From assembly GCF_014280965.1 (NCBI RefSeq), contig NZ_JACODZ010000001.1, forward strand, positions 744,001 through 808,000: a DNA stretch of 64,000 bases, in the 5' to 3' direction. Under the pieces are notes generated by a model. It saw nothing but the letters and a program-made list of their open reading frames with translations. It had not been told where the DNA came from and made no database searches. The position numbers were made by a program, and so were the translations under genes. Below are positions 60,927 through 64,000 of this stretch, piece after piece. Every line of letters starts with the position of its first letter. The stretch's first letter is position 1. The DNA is from Echinicola salinicaeni (GTDB lineage: Bacteria; Bacteroidota; Bacteroidia; Cytophagales; Cyclobacteriaceae).

Positions 60927-62087
60927 CTATTTTTCAATTACCGCGCAAATAGCCTGTCCTCCAAACCCCAATGCTGTGATCATAATTTTATTGATCGTTT
61001 TAGGAGGATCACAGTCATTTTTGACGTAGTCTGGTAATACTGGAAGTTCCTGGTTTTGCAATATGGAGATGGCCATATCCAAATTTGCTGCTAAGCTAGC
61101 TCCCAGTGAGTGACCAATCTTCCATTTATTTGAAATGGTATAAGGGACTTTATCACCAAAGACGGTTTGGTAAGCATTTTTTTCAGCAATATCTCCCAGC
61201 TTGGTGCCAGGAAAGTGTCCGATTATTAAATCAATATCTGGAACGGATTCAGCATTAAAGGCCCTTTTTGCTGCAGTAACTATACATTTACCTTCAGAGG
61301 ATAATTCGGTGGAATGGTGGATCTTTTCTACAGCTGAACCGACTCCATTCAGGTATGCCAAAACATTATAGTTGGTGTTCTTTAGTTCGAAGGTATAAGC
61401 TCCTTCACCCAGTACCATGGTATTTTGTTCCTTTTCAAAATCCATGGATCTGCAAGGGTAGCTTTCGTTCGCACCATTAGCATAGATTCTAATTGCCTTC
61501 ATCTGATCTATGGTCAATTGACCAGTGGGGCATTCCACAGCTGATGCAATAAAGCTATCTGTCATACCACTATTCAGCCAAGCAAATGCATTTTGTAACG
61601 TGAGTCCAAAGCTGCTACAAGTGGAGGATTGAAAGAAAAGTGGCTTGTCTGATTTATGCAATAGGCTAGGCCAACTACTGGCAAAACCCAGGGTAGAATG
61701 CGGAGATGTCCAAACCGGCAGGTTTGGGTTTTCTTGCTGCATTCTGGATAGGAAATCAATACTTCCTCTTGAAGTGGCCGCATTGATCATTTGACCTTCC
61801 GAAGGCTGTAAATCCATTTTGTGGATCAGATAAGAAAGCAATTTGGCTTCCTCCGGAAAACGTTCTGGTTTATGGCCTAGGCCTTGGATATATCCGTTTA
61901 TTTCATTCCATAAGCTAGTAGAAACACTTGCTTTCCAATTTCCGTTGGTGTTTAGGTCAAAATAATGCTCCTTTGTACTGTATCTCCGCCCTTCTTGGGA
62001 TTCATATAGCCCCAAAGGATTTATTCCCATGGCTTTGGTAATGCCAATTCTATTCTTCTCCGATCTTATCTTTTCACTATTATTCAT
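60927..62087 (-). CDS. Beta-ketoacyl-ACP synthase-like enzyme in the biotin operon
   Basis: 386 residues of the thiolase/KAS fold. The Cys-His-His triad is visible: Cys157 in FQSSTCSSFGLT, His291 in IIGHFPGTKLGD and His326 in WKIGHSLGASLA. The sequence is divergent from FabB/FabF (AxHGTxT and NxxSFGxGG-type motifs are altered), which suggests a specialised substrate. Its start overlaps bioD by 8 bases, making bioF-bioD-ketosynthase one operon. It may supply the pimeloyl chain for BioF; this is an inference from position. Confidence 0.75.
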   Translation of the reverse strand: MNNSEKIRSEKNRIGITKAMGINPLGLYESQEGRRYSTKEHYFDLNTNGNWKASVSTSLWNEINGYIQGLGHKPERFPEEAKLLSYLIHKMDLQPSEGQMINAATSRGSIDFLSRMQQENPNLPVWTSPHSTLGFASSWPSLLHKSDKPLFFQSSTCSSFGLTLQNAFAWLNSGMTDSFIASAVECPTGQLTIDQMKAIRIYANGANESYPCRSMDFEKEQNTMVLGEGAYTFELKNTNYNVLAYLNGVGSAVEKIHHSTELSSEGKCIVTAAKRAFNAESVPDIDLIIGHFPGTKLGDIAEKNAYQTVFGDKVPYTISNKWKIGHSLGASLAANLDMAISILQNQELPVLPDYVKNDCDPPKTINKIMITALGFGGQAICAVIEK

Positions 62088-62685
62088 CTCTCCCTATTTG
62101 TTTAAGATGTGGCAATTCATTTTTTTCCATATCCCATTCATCCATTCTGTATTGCGCTACAGGTGAGAAGCGTTTCAAAATAGCACTTTCCGAAGAAGCG
62201 TTTTCTTCACCGTTCCAGATAATGGTGAAATTCTTTATCCCCGCATAGGCCAAAGCCTGAAGCGTTAGTAAACTGTGGTTAATACTGCCTAAATAATGCC
62301 TGATGACAATTACTGGATGTAGTTTGGATGTTAAGAGAAAGTCCAGATAGGTTTGGTTATCATTGAAAGGTACCATTAGGCCTCCAGCTCCTTCTACACA
62401 TAATTTTTCGGAATCCTTTGGAATAAGTGATTCTGGTAGGGAAATTTCAATATCCTCCAGCTTTGCAGCCAAGTGAGGGGATTGGGGTGTTTTTAACCTG
62501 TAAGCCTCCTGATGAATATAGGTCTCTGGGGACTTTTTAGAAATAAAAATGGTGTCAGATTGGTCCAGATCACCACATTGCACAGGCTTCCAGTATGCAT
62601 GACCAAATGTTTTGCAAAGGGCTGCTGAACAAACAGTTTTGCCTATTCCTGTTCCTATTCCCGTAACAAATACCTTATTATCCAT
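62080..62685 (-). CDS. bioD: Dethiobiotin synthetase
   Basis: 201 residues: P-loop VTGIGTGIGKTVCSAAL at the start, YWKPVQCGD (substrate Lys) and VEGAGGLMVPFND. It closes the ureido ring with CO2 and ATP. One base separates it from bioF, and it overlaps the ketosynthase by 8 bases. bioA and bioB are outside the window. Confidence 0.93.
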   Translation of the reverse strand: MDNKVFVTGIGTGIGKTVCSAALCKTFGHAYWKPVQCGDLDQSDTIFISKKSPETYIHQEAYRLKTPQSPHLAAKLEDIEISLPESLIPKDSEKLCVEGAGGLMVPFNDNQTYLDFLLTSKLHPVIVIRHYLGSINHSLLTLQALAYAGIKNFTIIWNGEENASSESAILKRFSPVAQYRMDEWDMEKNELPHLKQIGRDE

Positions 62686-62686
62686 A

Positions 62687-63808
62687 TTATTTTTCCAACA
62701 AGTTGATCAGCTCTTGTATTTCTTTTTTAGTGTTAAATGCGTGTAATACGATTCGTATTCTTTCTTCACCTGGTTTTACAGTAGGGGAAAGAATAGCGTA
62801 GCAATTAAATCCAGACCCTTGAAGTAATTCTACTTTGTCCTTTAGTCTTGGAATATCAGCACATTGCCAATATTGTATTGGGCTTGGGTTTTGGGAAAAG
62901 TTATTAGGCAGGTCCTTTACAAAGTTTAAATAGCTCTGGATGGCCTTATCAAGCTCTTCAAAATTACTTTTCTTTTTAAATAGGTCTAATGTACTCCTAA
63001 TGCTGTTCACCTGATCGATAGATGGTGCTGTGGTATAAATAAAGGCCCTGCTAAAATTAACCAGAAAATCCCTAAGCATACCTGAACCCAATACCATTGC
63101 TCCATGTCCTCCTGCTGCTTTGCCAAAAGTGATTACTCTGGCAAAAAGGTTGGGGTGATCGTGAAATTCAGTCGAAATCCCTTTATTGTCCAGTCCTAAG
63201 GTGCCCAAGGAATGTGCTTCATCTATGATCAAAGCAGCTTGGTGTTTTTGGCAAAGATTTAACATCCCTTGGATATCTGGGGTATCCCCATGCATGGAAA
63301 ATAACCCTTCTGTGAGGACAAAAATTCTTTTGCCTTTTTCTGCCTGCGACTTGAGCTTTCTTTCCAGGTCTGGCAGATCATTATGTTTGAAGGCTATTTT
63401 CTGCCCAAAGCCCAGACGCATTCCCTCTTTAATACTTGCGTGGACATGCTCATCAAAAACAAAACAGCTTTCCTTGTCTCCCAATGCAGAAAGTAGACCT
63501 ACATTGGCCATATAGCCTGAATTGTAAAGCAAGGCTGATGGACTGTCCATAAAATCAGCGAAATCCTGCTCCAAAAGTTCTATTTCAGGATGATTTCCAC
63601 TGATTAGCCTAGAGCCAGTTGCTCCTACCCATTGTGGAGAGGAATTGTTAGAAATTGACTGGCTGAGCAGACCTTTGGTGGAGTAACCAAGGTAATCGTT
63701 GGAAAAGAAATCCACTTTATCAGGGGATGTTTTTTTAAGCGTCCTCAATTTATTGGAAGAGGCCGCTTGCTCCAATTTGGATTGGATAAATTGGTGGTGC
63801 TTTTCCAT
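62687..63808 (-). CDS. bioF: 8-Amino-7-oxononanoate synthase
   Basis: 373 residues from ATG 63808 (a TTG nine bases upstream is in frame but lies over the promoter). PLP enzyme joining pimeloyl thioester and alanine. Motifs: DFFSNDYLGYSTKG, VGATGSRLISGNHPEIELLE (which separates BioF from Kbl), DEHVHASIKEGMRLG, IIDEAHSLGTLG and ITFGKAAGGHGAMVLG with the PLP lysine. First gene of the bioF-bioD-ketosynthase operon and apparently translated from an almost leaderless mRNA. Confidence 0.94.
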   Translation of the reverse strand: MEKHHQFIQSKLEQAASSNKLRTLKKTSPDKVDFFSNDYLGYSTKGLLSQSISNNSSPQWVGATGSRLISGNHPEIELLEQDFADFMDSPSALLYNSGYMANVGLLSALGDKESCFVFDEHVHASIKEGMRLGFGQKIAFKHNDLPDLERKLKSQAEKGKRIFVLTEGLFSMHGDTPDIQGMLNLCQKHQAALIIDEAHSLGTLGLDNKGISTEFHDHPNLFARVITFGKAAGGHGAMVLGSGMLRDFLVNFSRAFIYTTAPSIDQVNSIRSTLDLFKKKSNFEELDKAIQSYLNFVKDLPNNFSQNPSPIQYWQCADIPRLKDKVELLQGSGFNCYAILSPTVKPGEERIRIVLHAFNTKKEIQELINLLEK

Positions 63809-63814
63809 GGAGTA

Positions 63815-63845
63815 CAAAGGTAATTCCTATTGGCCGAATTGCAAA
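63815..63845 (-). promoter_or_regulatory. Promoter of the biotin operon
   Basis: On the minus strand TTTG (63845-63842) and TACCTTTG (63822-63815) are separated by 19 bases, an exact match to the Bacteroidota -33/-7 consensus. The bioF ATG begins 6 bases after the -7 element, so RNA would start at or next to the start codon. Confidence 0.75.
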
Positions 63846-63850
63846 GGATA

Positions 63851-63913
63851 AACCACAAAGGACAAGGAGAACAAAGGGTATTAACCGCGGAGGACTCAGA
63901 GAGCGCAGAGAAG
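63851..63913. repeat. Short degenerate tandem repeats upstream of bioF
   Basis: 63851-63879 reads as CACAAAGGA / CAAGGAGAA / CAAAGGGTA-like units and 63886-63913 as GCGGAGGACT / CAGAGAGCG / CAGAGAAG-like units, both with a period of about 9-10 bases. They match the style of dispersed intergenic repeats in Bacteroidota genomes. The rest of the right end (63914-64000) shows no feature. Confidence 0.5.
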
Positions 63914-64000
63914 AAGGTTTTAATTGTTAAGTATTCTTTTTAGTTTGTAAGGGCTTTGTTTTATATGATTAGACTTCGCTTTTTTAATTATGAATGAAAA

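Noticed and set aside
1-64000. tRNA, rRNA, CRISPR or insertion sequence
   Set aside because: No tRNA-like cloverleaf, rRNA-like stretch, regularly spaced repeats, transposase gene or terminal inverted repeats with target duplications were seen on either strand.

Overview
The window looks like chromosomal DNA of a Bacteroidota bacterium, most likely order Cytophagales and close to Cyclobacteriaceae (Cyclobacterium, Echinicola or Algoriphagus-like). The basis is protein character (DUF3667, DUF1599, WG-repeat and LptD-like proteins, a FloA/NfeD pair, a DAHP synthase fused to a type II chorismate mutase), AT-rich intergenic DNA, scarce Shine-Dalgarno sites, and promoters of the Bacteroidota form TTG-N19/20-TAnnTTTG. 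About 63 protein genes are densely packed. I see no rRNA, tRNA, CRISPR array, prophage or insertion sequence. The species is not determinable by eye.

Layout: 1-5395 is a sugar catabolic cluster: an AgaS-type isomerase (cut by the window edge), two PfkB kinases, a class II ketose-bisphosphate aldolase, an amidohydrolase and a Tat-exported GH109-like protein. It fits N-acetylgalactosamine use through tagatose 6-phosphate without a PTS. 5564-18656 holds guaA, an LpoA-like TPR/periplasmic-binding protein with hemL, a DUF3667 membrane protein, divergent threonine catabolism genes (tdh type and kbl), folP-cdaA, and DUF1599-DoxX-aroK. 18646-31008 carries envelope proteins (FadL-like porin, an unusual Ser/Arg-rich lipoprotein, WG-repeat protein), proS, nfeD-floA, hemA, a helix-hairpin-helix protein, an exported amidohydrolase and a nuclease-like protein.

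31009-39250 is the most interesting part. Genes for aromatic amino acid synthesis lie in two consecutive minus-strand units: DAHP synthase/chorismate mutase-aroB-aroA, then pheA-aminotransferase-tyrA. Ahead of the first unit is what appears to be a complete classical attenuator: a Bacteroidota promoter, a 31-codon leader peptide in which eight of nine consecutive residues are Phe or Tyr (or Ile once), two mutually exclusive pairings, and a strong intrinsic terminator just before the first structural gene. This would sense charged Phe/Tyr tRNA. A separate promoter-terminator pair in the 514-base gap at 31009-31522 may mark a small RNA.

39251-57228 contains proline dehydrogenase, lysS, arginine deiminase, an LptD-like protein facing a peptidoglycan amidase, an acyl-CoA carboxylase beta subunit, a phosphopantetheinyl transferase, a WD40-DivIVA-folB-DUF4268 run, an IscA-like protein lacking two usual cysteines, and a run of small conserved genes. 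57247-64000 has a polytopic membrane protein with an embedded perfect 15-bp hairpin, dtd, a tandem ABC ATPase with one degenerate site, a MazG-like gene, and a bioF-bioD-ketosynthase operon read from a textbook promoter so close to bioF that the mRNA would be nearly leaderless.
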